Notes under the pieces: generated by a model
The model's database searches: none
What the model was told of the DNA's origin: nothing
Seen by the model: only the letters and a program-made list of their open reading frames with translations
Part shown: in pieces, positions 16,451 to 28,123 of the stretch
Layout: the number at the start of each line of letters is the position of its first letter
How positions within the stretch are numbered: the stretch's first letter is position 1
Source of the DNA: Arthrobacter sp. PvP023
GTDB taxonomy: Bacteria > Actinomycetota > Actinomycetes > Actinomycetales > Micrococcaceae
Direction: 5' to 3'
DNA length: 64,000 bases
Assembly: GCF_017832975.1 (NCBI RefSeq)
Contig: NZ_JAFIBI010000001.1
Location: 2,232,001-2,296,000, forward strand
Program-made: the position numbers and the translations under genes

Positions 16451-17839
16451 CTAGACAGGCCAGCCTTCGGGCCCCGATGTTCCTGCAGCGTATTCCTCCA
16501 GCGGAACACTGCCGCGGCTCCACGCTTTGATGACCGGCTCAATGATCCGCCAGCAATCCTCTGCCGTGTCCGCCCGTACGGACAGCAGCGGATCACCGGT
16601 GAGGACTCCCTCGAGTACTTCGCCATAGGGGAGCAGCTCGGATGCGCTGAGTTCGGCGTTCAGGGTGGCCCGGTCAAGGCTGAGGAAATTGCCGGGGCCG
16701 TTCACGTCGACGTCGAACTGAAGTGTGTCGGGCCCGAACCCGATGCGGAGCTGATTCGGCGAATCGACGCCGGTGAATCCCTTGGGAAGGTGGGGCACCG
16801 GCTTGAAGGTGATCACGGCTTCCTTGCGTTTTGCCCCGAGCGCCTTGCCTGAACGGAGGAAGAAGGGCACGCCCGCCCAGCGCCAGTTGTCGATGTCAAC
16901 CTGCACTTCCGCGAGTGTTTCGGTGTTCCTGGACGCGTCCACGCCTTTTTCCCTGGCGTAGTCCGGCACTTCCCGCCCGTCGATGGACCCGGCAGTGTAC
17001 CGGGCACGCCGGGTGCTTGACCGGTAGGGCGCCTTGACTCTGCTGGCGCGAAGGAGTGTGGCCACAGCGTCCCGGAGGTCTCGCTCGTCAACGGAAGCCG
17101 GCGGCTCGATGGCCATCAGCGCCATGATCTGCAGCAGGTGGCTCTGGATCATGTCCCTGAGCGCGCCGGCGGCGTCGTAGTAGCGGGCACGGCCTTCGAG
17201 GGCGAGGTCCTCGTCGAAGATGACCTCCACCTTTTCGATGTAATCGCGGTTCCAGATCGGTTCCAGGAAGGTGTTCGCGAAGCGAAGGCCGAGGATGTTG
17301 AGTACCGTTGCCTTGCCCAGGAAGTGGTCCACCCGGTGGATGTGGTCTTCGGGGACCAGCGCCGCGAGGGTCTGGTTGAGGTGGCGGGCGGAATCCTCGC
17401 TGGATCCGAAGGGCTTTTCCATCACCAGCCGGGTGCCGGCGGGTACTTCCTCCGGGGCCAGCACTTCGCAGGCCTTCTGGCTGACGTGCGGCGGCAGGGC
17501 GAAGTACACGGCCACCGGGGCTTCCAGGCCGGAAAGCAGGGAGGCCAGCTCGCCGCCCGCCGTCACGTCAAGCTGGTGGTATGCCGTTGATCCCGCAATG
17601 CGTTTGAGCTCGCGCTTGCCGGCGGCATCTGCCTGGGAGTTCGAATCGGCAAAGGACGTCTCGACGCGTTCCAGCCATTGTTCCTGGGTCCAGGGATCCG
17701 AGCCGGCACCCACTAGCGTCAGCCCGTCGGCACGCCCCCGGGCAGCGAGGCGGGCGAGTCCAGGCAGCAGCAGCCGGCCGGTGAGGTCCCCGGACGCGCC
17801 GAGGATGAGCAATGTTTTTACAGTGGTTTGGGCGGCCAT
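16451..17839 (-). CDS. zwf: Glucose-6-phosphate 1-dehydrogenase family protein
   Basis: Member of the G6PDH family (first step of the oxidative pentose phosphate pathway, NADP-linked). 462 residues. Cofactor loop GASGDL at 14-19, EKPFG at 141-145, and the active-site motif RVDHFLGK at 169-176, where most family members read R-I-D-H-Y-L-G-K-E; here Phe replaces Tyr and Ala follows the Lys. The open frame runs to 18493, but Met at 17839 gives the conserved beginning. No opcA, tal or pgl neighbour is present, so it is probably a second copy beside a main zwf elsewhere. It occupies the place where glnD often sits. Confidence 0.87.
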   Translation of the reverse strand: MAAQTTVKTLLILGASGDLTGRLLLPGLARLAARGRADGLTLVGAGSDPWTQEQWLERVETSFADSNSQADAAGKRELKRIAGSTAYHQLDVTAGGELASLLSGLEAPVAVYFALPPHVSQKACEVLAPEEVPAGTRLVMEKPFGSSEDSARHLNQTLAALVPEDHIHRVDHFLGKATVLNILGLRFANTFLEPIWNRDYIEKVEVIFDEDLALEGRARYYDAAGALRDMIQSHLLQIMALMAIEPPASVDERDLRDAVATLLRASRVKAPYRSSTRRARYTAGSIDGREVPDYAREKGVDASRNTETLAEVQVDIDNWRWAGVPFFLRSGKALGAKRKEAVITFKPVPHLPKGFTGVDSPNQLRIGFGPDTLQFDVDVNGPGNFLSLDRATLNAELSASELLPYGEVLEGVLTGDPLLSVRADTAEDCWRIIEPVIKAWSRGSVPLEEYAAGTSGPEGWPV

Positions 17840-17990
17840 CCTGCCAGCATGCCATCTTAAAGGGCTGTCTTGGTACCCTAGATAGTCGAGTCCCGTTGTC
17901 GAGGCAGTTGGTCCAGGCCAACAACAGTCACGACTCTGGCGAGCCGCACCGGCCGCCAGCTGTAGATCCACTGAAAGAAGTGCACGGCGC

Positions 17991-19577
17991 GTGTTCAATT
18001 CACTCTCTGACCGGTTGACAGCAACCTTCAAGAATCTCCGCGGCAAGGGCCGCCTCACCGAGGCGGACGTTGACGCCACGGTCCGCGAGATCCGGCGGGC
18101 CCTCCTGGACGCCGACGTTGCCGTGCCCGTGGTCCGCGAGTTCACGGGCCGGGTGCGCGAGCGTGCCCTGGGCGCCGAGGTGTCCGGTGCCTTGAACCCC
18201 AGCCAGCAGATCGTCAAGATCGTCAACGAGGAACTCGTCGAAATCCTGGGCGGCGAGACCCGGCGTATCCGCCTGGCCAAGACCGGCCCCACCATCATCA
18301 TGCTCGCGGGCCTCCAGGGTGCCGGCAAGACCACCCTCGCCGGCAAGCTCTCCAAATGGCTGAAGTCCCAGGGCCACAGCCCCATGCTCGTGGCCTGTGA
18401 CCTCCAGCGGCCCAACGCTGTCAACCAGCTCCAGGTTGTCGGACAGCGCGCCGGGGTGCCCGTCTTCGCCCCGCACCCGGGTGCCACCTCCATGGAGCTG
18501 GAACACCCGGCCGGCGACCCCGTGGCAGTTGCCCGGGCCGGTGTCGAAGAAGCGCGCCAGAAGCTTCACGACGTCGTCATTGTGGACACCGCCGGGCGCC
18601 TTGGCGTGGATGCCGAAATGATGGAGCAGGCGCGCCAGATCCGCCGGGCGATCGTGCCCAACGAAGTGCTCTTCGTCATTGACTCGATGATCGGACAGGA
18701 CGCCGTCAACACGGCGCTTGCCTTCGATGAAGGCGTCAACTTCACCGGCATCGTACTTTCCAAGCTCGACGGCGACGCCCGCGGCGGTGCCGCGCTGTCC
18801 GTTGCGTCGGTCACCGGCAAGCCCGTCATGTTCGCCTCCACCGGCGAAGGCGTGGACGACTTTGAGCTGTTCCACCCGGACCGCATGGCGTCCCGCATTC
18901 TCGACATGGGCGACGTCCTCACCCTGATCGAGCAGGCTGAAAAGTCCTGGGACAAGGACGAAGCGGCCCGGATGGCGAAGAAGTTCGCCGACCAGGAAGA
19001 CTTCACGCTGGACGACTTCCTGGCCCAGATGCAGCAGATCCGCAACATGGGCTCTATGAAGAAAATGCTCATGATGATGCCGGGCGCGCAGAACATCCGC
19101 CAGCAACTCGAGCAGTTTGACGAACGCGAAATCGACCGCGTCGAAGCGATCGTCCGCTCCATGACCCCGCATGAGCGCGTTGCCCCCAAGATCATCAACG
19201 GCTCACGCCGGGCCCGCATCGCAAAGGGCTCGGGCATGCATGTGTCGGACGTCAACGGCCTGCTGGAGCGGTTTGCCCAGGCGCAGAAGATGATGAAGAA
19301 GATGGCAGCCGGCGGCGGAATGCCGGGCATGCCTGGAATGCCTGGCATGGGCGGCGGAGGAGCCCGCAAGGGCGCCAAGAACGCGCCGAAGAAGAAGGCC
19401 AAGTCCGGAAACCCGGCCAAGGCAGCGCAGGAACTCCGCGACGCCGAGGCCCGGCGCGCCAGCGCCGGCAAGGCACTTCCGACCGGGGCGGCTTTCGGTC
19501 AGCAGGGAGCGGACTTCGACCCGTCGCAGCTCAACCTGCCCAAGGGGTTCGACAAGTTCCTCGGCGGGAGCAAGTAG
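17991..19577 (+). CDS. ffh: Signal recognition particle protein Ffh
   Basis: GTPase subunit of SRP that binds signal peptides and 4.5S RNA. 528 residues from GTG 17991 (FNSLSDRLTATFKNLRGKG). The N-domain is followed by Walker A GLQGAGKTT near 105, DTAGRLG near 201, and the methionine-rich M domain from about 330, including MMKKMAAGGGMPGMPG, the flexible signal-sequence-binding part. A lysine-rich tail (PKKKAKSG) ends the protein. Longer than E. coli Ffh (453) because of this tail, as usual in actinobacteria. Confidence 0.97.
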   Translation: MFNSLSDRLTATFKNLRGKGRLTEADVDATVREIRRALLDADVAVPVVREFTGRVRERALGAEVSGALNPSQQIVKIVNEELVEILGGETRRIRLAKTGPTIIMLAGLQGAGKTTLAGKLSKWLKSQGHSPMLVACDLQRPNAVNQLQVVGQRAGVPVFAPHPGATSMELEHPAGDPVAVARAGVEEARQKLHDVVIVDTAGRLGVDAEMMEQARQIRRAIVPNEVLFVIDSMIGQDAVNTALAFDEGVNFTGIVLSKLDGDARGGAALSVASVTGKPVMFASTGEGVDDFELFHPDRMASRILDMGDVLTLIEQAEKSWDKDEAARMAKKFADQEDFTLDDFLAQMQQIRNMGSMKKMLMMMPGAQNIRQQLEQFDEREIDRVEAIVRSMTPHERVAPKIINGSRRARIAKGSGMHVSDVNGLLERFAQAQKMMKKMAAGGGMPGMPGMPGMGGGGARKGAKNAPKKKAKSGNPAKAAQELRDAEARRASAGKALPTGAAFGQQGADFDPSQLNLPKGFDKFLGGSK

Positions 19578-19673
19578 TTACTGGCGGCGCGGTTTTACGT
19601 ACGGTCAACGTGGCTGCCGGCAGGTTCGATGTCGTCCGGCCGAATTGTCCGGCCATTGCCATAGGGTTGGGGC

Positions 19674-22354
<2,681 letters not shown>

Positions 22355-22444
22355 CGTAGACGAAGCTACCACAGGGCCGGGGCGGGTCCATGTCACATGC
22401 AGGTCACAACAGGGGAGGGTGCCCGGCCGGTCTAGGCTTGAAGC

Positions 22445-23527
22445 ATGCGTGGCGTCATCGAATTCAGCGGAACCGTGCTCACCGCCCCGGACCGGGAACG
22501 GCAGGGCCTCTGGGCTGTGGACGGCAGGCTGACGTTCACACGGCCGGCCGCTCCGCCTGACCTGGTGTTGAACGGCTGGGTGCTGCCTGGCCTGGTGGAT
22601 GCGCATTGCCACATCGGGCTGGGACCAGCCGGTGACGTTCCGGATTCCGTGGCCGAGGAACAGGCCCTCACGGACAGGAATGCCGGTACGCTGCTCGTCC
22701 GGGATGCCGGCGCCGTCCACGACACCCGCTGGCTCCAGCAGCGGCCGGAGCTGCCGCGCATCATCCGCGCCGGCCGCCACATCGCCAGGACGCGCCGCTA
22801 CCTGCAGGGATTCGCCGTCGAAGTTGAGCCGGACGGACTGGTCGAGGCCGTGCGGAAGCAGGCGCTGGCGGGTGACGGTTGGGTCAAGCTCGTAGGGGAC
22901 TGGATCGACCGGGACGCCGGCGACCTGGCGCCGTCGTTCCGCGCCGCAGTGGTGCGGGACGCTGTCCGCGCAGCCCACGACGAAGGCGCCAGGGTGACCG
23001 CCCACTGTTTCGCGGAGGACACCCTGGATGACATGCTCGACGCCGGCATCGACTGCATCGAACACGGAACCGGCCTGCTGCCGCGCCACATCCCCCGTTT
23101 CGTGGACCAGCGCGTCCCCATCGTTCCCACGCTGATCAACATTGCGACATTCCCCGACATTGCGGCCCGTGCGAAAGCGAAGTTTCCGGTGTACGGGGCG
23201 CACATGCAAAGGCTCTGGGAACGGCGGAACGAGCGCATCCTCGAGGCCTTCGAAGCCGGCGTGGCGATCTACGCCGGGACCGATGCGGGCAGTGTCATCA
23301 GCCACGGCAGGATCGTGGACGAGATCCAGGCGCTCCACGCCGCCGGCCTGCCGGCGGCCTCAGCCCTGGACGCCGCTTCCTGGGCCGCGCGTGAGTGGCT
23401 GGGGGCCGACGGCATCGCCGAAGGTGCCAGCGCCGACGTCGTGCTGTGCGAACTGGACCCCAGGCTCAATCCGGCAACACTGCGGGACCTCAAGCACATC
23501 GTTCTTCGGGGCCGGCAGCTCCGCTAG
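22445..23527 (+). CDS. Amidohydrolase family protein
   Basis: Metal-dependent hydrolase of the amidohydrolase superfamily, 360 residues, TIM-barrel type. Metal ligands are visible: His54 and His56 in DAHCHIG, His in VTAHCF, His in EHGTG and Asp in GTDAG. The short beta-sandwich wings at both ends (residues 1-45 and 325-360) match cyclic-amide or imidazolonepropionase/Xaa-Pro dipeptidase-like members. Divergent from thiC with the riboswitch between; no pathway partner is next to it. Substrate unknown. Confidence 0.85.
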   Translation: MRGVIEFSGTVLTAPDRERQGLWAVDGRLTFTRPAAPPDLVLNGWVLPGLVDAHCHIGLGPAGDVPDSVAEEQALTDRNAGTLLVRDAGAVHDTRWLQQRPELPRIIRAGRHIARTRRYLQGFAVEVEPDGLVEAVRKQALAGDGWVKLVGDWIDRDAGDLAPSFRAAVVRDAVRAAHDEGARVTAHCFAEDTLDDMLDAGIDCIEHGTGLLPRHIPRFVDQRVPIVPTLINIATFPDIAARAKAKFPVYGAHMQRLWERRNERILEAFEAGVAIYAGTDAGSVISHGRIVDEIQALHAAGLPAASALDAASWAAREWLGADGIAEGASADVVLCELDPRLNPATLRDLKHIVLRGRQLR

Positions 23528-23534
23528 GAATAAA

Positions 23535-23565
23535 TTGAAGCTTCAAGTAATTTACTCTATGTAAT
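23535..23565 (+). promoter_or_regulatory. 12-bp palindrome overlapping promoter of VOC gene
   Basis: TTGAAGCTTCAA (23535-23546) is a perfect palindrome in an A/T-rich stretch. Its first six bases resemble a -35 box, and TGTAAT (23560-23565) a -10 box, 19 bases apart. This arrangement would let a dimeric repressor block the promoter of the gene at 23611. MarR-type repressors often control ring-cleavage VOC dioxygenases; that link is inference. Confidence 0.55.
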
Positions 23566-23610
23566 CGTCGCCGGTCGCCGGCGGCCGAGTTTCCAGAGTT
23601 TGGAGTTGGA

Positions 23611-24486
23611 ATGACCGTGGAATCCAGCAGCAAGGACCTGTTGCCCGCCGATCTCACCATGGGCACGGTGATGCTCAAGGTGGGCGACATGAAGCTGATG
23701 ACGGACTATTACCAGCGCGCGCTCGGGCTGGACGTCGTGGCTGAGCAGGATGGCGGGGTGTACCTCGGCCGCCGGGGTGCACTGCTGGTCCACCTGGCCG
23801 CGGCCCCCGGGTTGAACCTCCCGGCCCGTGGCGAGGCGGGGCTGTTCCACACGGCACTGCTGTTCGAGGACCGGTCGTCGCTCGCTGCCACGGTGGCCTC
23901 TGCCGCCCGGTATGAACCGCGGCTGTTCACCGGAAGCGCAGACCACCTCGTCAGTGAGGCCTTCTACTTCAACGATCCCGAGGGGAACGGCATCGAGCTG
24001 TACTGGGACCGTCCCCGCAGCGACTGGTCCTGGGAGGGAACCAATGTGGTCATGGACAGCCTTGCCCTGCCGCCGCAGCGCTTCCTCCAGGACTTCCTAA
24101 GCGAGGACGCGGTGAGCGGGCAGCGCGAGGCCGCGGCCGGCGTCGGGCACGTCCACCTGCAAGTGGGTGATGTCCAGTCGGCGCACGACTTCTACGTGGG
24201 CACCCTCGGTTTCGAGAAGACTGCCGGATGGCACGGGCAGGCCCTGTTCGTCTCGGCCGGCGGCTACCACCACCATATGGCCATGAACGTCTGGAACAGC
24301 AGGGGCGCCGGGCCCCGCCGGGACACCCTGGGGCTGGGTGAAGTCCTGATCGAGGTGCCGGGAACGGACGACGTCGGCGCGCTCGCCGACCGTTTGCGGG
24401 TCGCCGGCGTTGCTTCGCACCATACGGGAGCCGAGCTGCGGTTTGAGGATCCGTGGCGCAACCGGATCCGCGTCGCCGTCCGCTGA
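23611..24486 (+). CDS. Two-domain VOC family protein (catechol-2,3-dioxygenase/CatE-like)
   Basis: 291 residues built of two vicinal-oxygen-chelate repeats (about 14-140 and 170-291). The first has a glutamate in GIELYWDRP following FNDPEGN; the second starts HVHLQVGDV and contains HHHMAMN, but its last strand (WRNRIRVAV) lacks the usual glutamate ligand. This pattern matches the CatE/MhqA ring-cleavage group in which only one set of ligands holds the metal. A quinone or phenolic substrate is likely by family, not proven. A palindromic operator candidate precedes it. Confidence 0.85.
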   Translation: MTVESSSKDLLPADLTMGTVMLKVGDMKLMTDYYQRALGLDVVAEQDGGVYLGRRGALLVHLAAAPGLNLPARGEAGLFHTALLFEDRSSLAATVASAARYEPRLFTGSADHLVSEAFYFNDPEGNGIELYWDRPRSDWSWEGTNVVMDSLALPPQRFLQDFLSEDAVSGQREAAAGVGHVHLQVGDVQSAHDFYVGTLGFEKTAGWHGQALFVSAGGYHHHMAMNVWNSRGAGPRRDTLGLGEVLIEVPGTDDVGALADRLRVAGVASHHTGAELRFEDPWRNRIRVAVR

Positions 24487-24598
24487 GGCGGCGCCGAGCT
24501 GCGCGTTCTTCTGGGCTAGGCTGAAGCCGGAAGTCCGTGGAGGCTGCGAAGCTGCCCTGCCGGACCATGACACCGCCGACGGAATGAGGATGATTTCC

Positions 24599-25036
24599 AT
24601 GGGTTTCACCGAAATCTTTGTTTCCACCCACGACGAGGCGCTCAAGCGCGCGGCGGCACTCGACGGCGGAGGCCCCGCTGCTCCGGACGCGCTTCGGATT
24701 ACGGACATCAGCGATTTTGAGATTGAGCAGCTGGGCGACCTCGCCGGAGCGGCGGTCCACGCGTCAGGAGCGGACTATGAGCTCGCCATGGTGGACGTGG
24801 CCAGCGATTCGCTCCTGGGCGTGCCGGCCGCCATGGTGCGTGCGCTCGCCGAACTCCTCAGCTATGAGACCGAAGGCGAGGGCAATGTCCTGGAGGACGT
24901 GGCGGCCAGGTGGGCGGCGGAGGAGGATATGCCTTTTGGTTCCGAAGAGGCCCTCGGGTATGTCCAGCGGCTCGCGCAGATGGCCGGCAGCGTGGACCCG
25001 AACGCGCGGACCGGGCTGTACGTGTGGTCGTCCTGA
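24599..25036 (+). CDS. Hypothetical protein, conserved-looking acidic protein
   Basis: Not recognised. 145 residues, acidic, soluble, with no membrane segment or cysteine motif. It begins GFTEIFVSTHDEALKRAAAL and ends TGLYVWSS. The open frame reaches 24410, but ATG 24599 has GAGGA at 24586-24590, eight bases upstream, and the more upstream Mets overlap that ribosome site. It sits alone between the VOC gene and rpsP. Confidence 0.7.
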   Translation: MGFTEIFVSTHDEALKRAAALDGGGPAAPDALRITDISDFEIEQLGDLAGAAVHASGADYELAMVDVASDSLLGVPAAMVRALAELLSYETEGEGNVLEDVAARWAAEEDMPFGSEEALGYVQRLAQMAGSVDPNARTGLYVWSS

Positions 25037-25056
25037 ACGGCCCGCCGGGTGTCAAG

Positions 25057-25085
25057 TCGAAATCCCGCCGCTGATCTGGCACAAT
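25057..25085 (+). promoter_or_regulatory. Probable rpsP promoter
   Basis: TCGAAA (25057-25062) and CACAAT (25080-25085) are 17 bases apart; the -10 area reads TGGCACAATAA. The same GGCACAAT core occurs ahead of DUF3145 (35555-35562) and a near copy, GGCAAAAT, ahead of rplS (27484-27491). It lies 136 bases before the rpsP start. Confidence 0.5.
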
Positions 25086-25220
25086 AAACAGGTACTCGAT
25101 CTGCGTGGCCCCTCTCTCCGCGTCCGGATCCTGTCCTTTTAGAACCCCCTAGTACGGCCCGCCCCACGGGTGCAGAACGCCGGGCTCGACCCCGTTTCAG
25201 AAACAGGAGTGACCACAAAA

Positions 25221-25643
25221 GTGGCCGTAAAGATTCGCCTTAAGCGCTTTGGCAAGATGCGCGCACCGTACTACCGCATCGTCGTCATGGACGCACGCTC
25301 CAAGCGTGACGGCCGTGCCATCGAAGAGATCGGCAAGTACCACCCCACCGAAGAGCCCTCATACATCGAGGTCGACACGGACCGTGCCCAGTACTGGCTC
25401 GGCGTCGGCGCACAGCCGTCCGAGCAGGTTGCTGCGATCCTCAAGATCACCGGTGACTGGCAGAAGTTCAAGGGTCTCCCCGGCCAGGAGGGCACCTTGA
25501 AGACCAAGGCTCCCAAGGCTGCCTTCGTTACCCCGGAAAAGGGTTCCGTGATCATCCCGGAAGCCATCACCAAGAAGGCCAAGAAGGACGAGGCAGCCGA
25601 CGCTTCCACCGAAGCTGAAGCAGAGACCACCGAGGCTGAGTAA
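25221..25643 (+). CDS. rpsP: 30S ribosomal protein S16
   Basis: Small-subunit protein S16, 140 residues from GTG 25221 ([12 protein letters not shown]). The S16 core ends about residue 90; a charged C-terminal extension rich in Lys, then Glu/Ala ([13 protein letters not shown]), is common in actinobacteria. The frame is open further up, but only this start gives the conserved N-terminus; AGGAG is at 25205-25209. Followed after one base by the KH-domain gene. Confidence 0.96.
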   Translation: MAVKIRLKRFGKMRAPYYRIVVMDARSKRDGRAIEEIGKYHPTEEPSYIEVDTDRAQYWLGVGAQPSEQVAAILKITGDWQKFKGLPGQEGTLKTKAPKAAFVTPEKGSVIIPEAITKKAKKDEAADASTEAEAETTEAE

Positions 25644-25644
25644 A

Positions 25645-25887
25645 TTGCTGGCAGAAGCGCTCGAACACCTTGTCCGCGGGATCGTTGACAGTCCCGAGGA
25701 CGTCAAGGTCAGTGCCAAGAACAACCGCCGCGGGGACACCCTCGAGGTGCGGGTTCACCAGGACGACCTTGGACGGGTGATCGGTCGTCAGGGCCGCACG
25801 GCACGCGCACTGCGCACCGTCGTGGCGGCGCTGGCCGGCGGCGAGCAGGTCAGGGTCGACGTCGTCGACACAGACCGCCGCCGGTAA
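25645..25887 (+). CDS. khpA: KH-domain RNA-binding protein (KhpA/YlqC)
   Basis: 80-residue single KH-domain protein that binds RNA and usually acts with KhpB. The GXXG loop is in GRVIGRQGRTARAL (about residues 44-57). Start is TTG 25645, one base after the rpsP stop, so coupled translation is likely. Terminated by a strong hairpin at 25910-25954. Fixed place between rpsP and rimM in actinobacteria. Confidence 0.93.
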   Translation: MLAEALEHLVRGIVDSPEDVKVSAKNNRRGDTLEVRVHQDDLGRVIGRQGRTARALRTVVAALAGGEQVRVDVVDTDRRR

Positions 25888-25909
25888 ACGCCCCGCAATA
25901 CTTGTCTCA

Positions 25910-25954
25910 AGTCCGGCCCCTTCACCAGATTATGGTGGAGGGGCCGGACTGTTT
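25910..25954 (+). terminator. Terminator after rpsP-khpA
   Basis: A 17-bp stem with one G-T pair (25910-25926 with 25934-25950), loop AGATTAT, followed by GTTTT. It ends the rpsP-khpA transcript; rimM therefore needs its own promoter or read-through. Confidence 0.85.
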
Positions 25955-26003
25955 TCGGCCGCAGTAGAACCACAACAGAACGAACCCCGGAACAGAGGAA
26001 CAG

Positions 26004-26597
26004 ATGCAGCTTCAGGTGGCACGAATCGGCAAACCGCACGGCATCCGCGGCGAAGTGACCGTCCAGGTCCTGACCGACGCGCCGGAGGACCGATTCATTC
26101 CGGGCACCCGGTTCATGGTTGAACCCGCGTCGGCGGGGCCGCTCACCGTTGACAGTGCCCGCTGGAACAAGGACATCCTGCTGCTGGGCTTCGAAGGCAT
26201 CGAGACGCGCAACCAGGCCGAAGCCCTGCGCGGTGCCAAACTGTTCATTGAGACCGAGGAACTCGAGGAGGAAGACGACGAAGGCTGGTACGAGCACGAG
26301 CTCGTCGGCCTCGAAGTCCGCGTCGGCGACGCCGTGGTCGGCAGGATTTCCGGCCTCCGTACCCTTCCGGTCCAGGACCTCATTGTGGTGGAGGCGCCGG
26401 ACGGCAAGGAAATCCTGATTCCCTTCGTCGAGGAAATCGTGCCTGAGGTTAATGTCGGCGAGAAGTACATCCTGGTCACCCCGCCGCCCGGCCTGTTCGA
26501 AATCAACGTTGACGATTCCGGCGAAACCCCGGGCGCCGGCGGGGCCGGAGCGGACGAGGCGGAGCCGGGCAAGCCTCAGGCCGGAGACAACGCCTAA
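26004..26597 (+). CDS. rimM: Ribosome maturation factor RimM
   Basis: Binds S19 in the 30S head and assists 16S rRNA processing. 197 residues: an N-terminal RimM beta-barrel (QVARIGKPHGIRGEV at 4-18) and a C-terminal PRC barrel (about 97-175, containing LPFVEEIVPEV-type text as IPFVEEIV). A low-complexity acidic tail, GAGGAGADEAEPGK, extends it. GAGGAAC precedes the ATG. Its stop directly abuts the trmD start (26598). Confidence 0.96.
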   Translation: MQLQVARIGKPHGIRGEVTVQVLTDAPEDRFIPGTRFMVEPASAGPLTVDSARWNKDILLLGFEGIETRNQAEALRGAKLFIETEELEEEDDEGWYEHELVGLEVRVGDAVVGRISGLRTLPVQDLIVVEAPDGKEILIPFVEEIVPEVNVGEKYILVTPPPGLFEINVDDSGETPGAGGAGADEAEPGKPQAGDNA

Positions 26598-27422
26598 ATG
26601 AGGATCGACGTCGTCAGCATCTTCCCGGAGTACCTTGCGCCCCTGGAACTTTCGCTGATCGGGAAGGCACGCCAGGACGGCATCCTGGACTTGAACGTCC
26701 ATGATCTCCGGGAGTTCACCACTGACAAGCACCGCTCAGTAGACGACACTCCGTACGGCGGCGGAGCCGGCATGGTGATGAAAGCGGAACCATGGGCGCA
26801 GGCGCTCAGTTCTGTAGCCGGAGCCAGGGGCGGCGACGCCGCCCGCAAGCCGGTGCTGATCGTCCCCTCCCCGGCAGGGGAACGGTTCACCCAGGCGCTG
26901 GCGCACGAACTGGCCGAAGAAGACCAGCTGGTCTTTGCCTGCGGCCGGTATGAGGGCATCGACGAGCGGGTCATCGAGTGGGCGGAAGAGCACTTCACAG
27001 TCCGGCCCATGAGCCTGGGCGACTACGTCCTCAATGGCGGCGAGGTGGCTGTGCTCGCCATGACGGAAGCCATCGTCAGGCTCCTTCCGGGCGTTGTGGG
27101 CAATCCTGAGTCCCTCGTCGAGGAATCACACTCGGACGGCCTGCTGGAGTACCCCGTGTACACCAAGCCGTCCTCCTGGCGTGACCGCGAGGTTCCCCCG
27201 GTTCTGCTGAGCGGCAACCACGGCAAGATTGCCCAGTGGCGCCGCCACCAGCAGTACCGCCGGACCGCCGAACGCCGCCCCGACCTGCTTGCAGAGTTCG
27301 ACGCCGGCAATCTTCCCCGCGCGGACCGCACCGCGCTCGGTGACCTGGGGTACGACGTCGTCGACGGTCGTCTCCGGCTCCGCCCGGAGGAGCCCGGGAA
27401 CGGCGCGCCGGCGGACGGCTGA
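26598..27422 (+). CDS. trmD: tRNA (guanine(37)-N1)-methyltransferase TrmD
   Basis: SPOUT-class methyltransferase that makes m1G37 in tRNA and prevents frameshifting. 274 residues. [12 protein letters not shown] at the N-terminus, [13 protein letters not shown] near 50-62, [10 protein letters not shown] near 116-125 and the knot segment [10 protein letters not shown] near 140-149 are all family signatures. No spacer from rimM. A low-complexity tail ([11 protein letters not shown]) ends it. Confidence 0.97.
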   Translation: MRIDVVSIFPEYLAPLELSLIGKARQDGILDLNVHDLREFTTDKHRSVDDTPYGGGAGMVMKAEPWAQALSSVAGARGGDAARKPVLIVPSPAGERFTQALAHELAEEDQLVFACGRYEGIDERVIEWAEEHFTVRPMSLGDYVLNGGEVAVLAMTEAIVRLLPGVVGNPESLVEESHSDGLLEYPVYTKPSSWRDREVPPVLLSGNHGKIAQWRRHQQYRRTAERRPDLLAEFDAGNLPRADRTALGDLGYDVVDGRLRLRPEEPGNGAPADG

Positions 27423-27680
27423 CGCCTCGCGGAACCGCCGAAGCCGTCAGGCGGGTAAGGATTCGCCGGAATCCTTCGAATGTGGCAAAATTAGTCCTTG
27501 TGCCTGCTGGGTGCGCACCTGCCACAGGGGGAGCGCCACCAACAGCCCGGCACCCCGGTCCCGTCAATCAGTGACGGAGCCGGATCGGAAAATTTTCGGC
27601 AGTGATTTCCGGGACTGTTCCCGGGCTTGGCCGCCGTGACCCAAAGTGGATGACCTGTGGCGTTCACCAGGAGTGGATCA

Positions 27681-28040
27681 ATGCATATCCTCGATACCGT
27701 AGACGCAGCGTCGCTGCGCACCGATGTTCCCCAGTTCCGCGCGGGTGACACCCTCAAGGTTCACGTGAACATCATCGAAGGCAAGAACTCCCGTGTCCAG
27801 GTATTCCAGGGCTTCGTCCTGGGCCGCCAGGGCGACGGCATCCGCGAAACCTTCACGGTCCGCAAGGTTTCCTTCGGTGTCGGCGTAGAGCGTACCTTCC
27901 CGGTACACTCCCCGATCATCGACAAGATCGAGGTCGTCACCAAGGGTGACGTCCGCCGCGCCAAGCTTTACTACATGCGTGCACTGCGCGGTAAGGCCGC
28001 GAAGATCAAGGAAAAGCGCGACTTCAGCACCGCCAAGTAA
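27681..28040 (+). CDS. rplS: 50S ribosomal protein L19
   Basis: Large-subunit protein at the 30S-50S interface, 119 residues from ATG 27681 with AGGAG eight bases upstream (27669-27673). The signatures [21 protein letters not shown] and RRAKLYYMR are present. An upstream in-frame start at 27657 is unlikely. The 258-base gap before it includes a possible promoter core GGCAAAAT at 27484-27491; no clear leader hairpin was identified. Confidence 0.97.
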   Translation: MHILDTVDAASLRTDVPQFRAGDTLKVHVNIIEGKNSRVQVFQGFVLGRQGDGIRETFTVRKVSFGVGVERTFPVHSPIIDKIEVVTKGDVRRAKLYYMRALRGKAAKIKEKRDFSTAK

Positions 28041-28123
28041 GTCCCCGGACTTCCACGGCGGGTCCAGAACCCGGATCCGGTCCGCGCCGGAGCCTTCCGC
28101 AACAGCGCCACAGGATACGGATC

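Noticed and set aside
18000..19172. 390-codon frame opposite ffh
   Set aside because: Shadow of ffh; no domain signature.
19318..19350. Repeat GMPGMPGMPG in ffh
   Set aside because: Methionine/glycine-rich part of the Ffh M domain, expected in the family; not a mobile or regulatory repeat.
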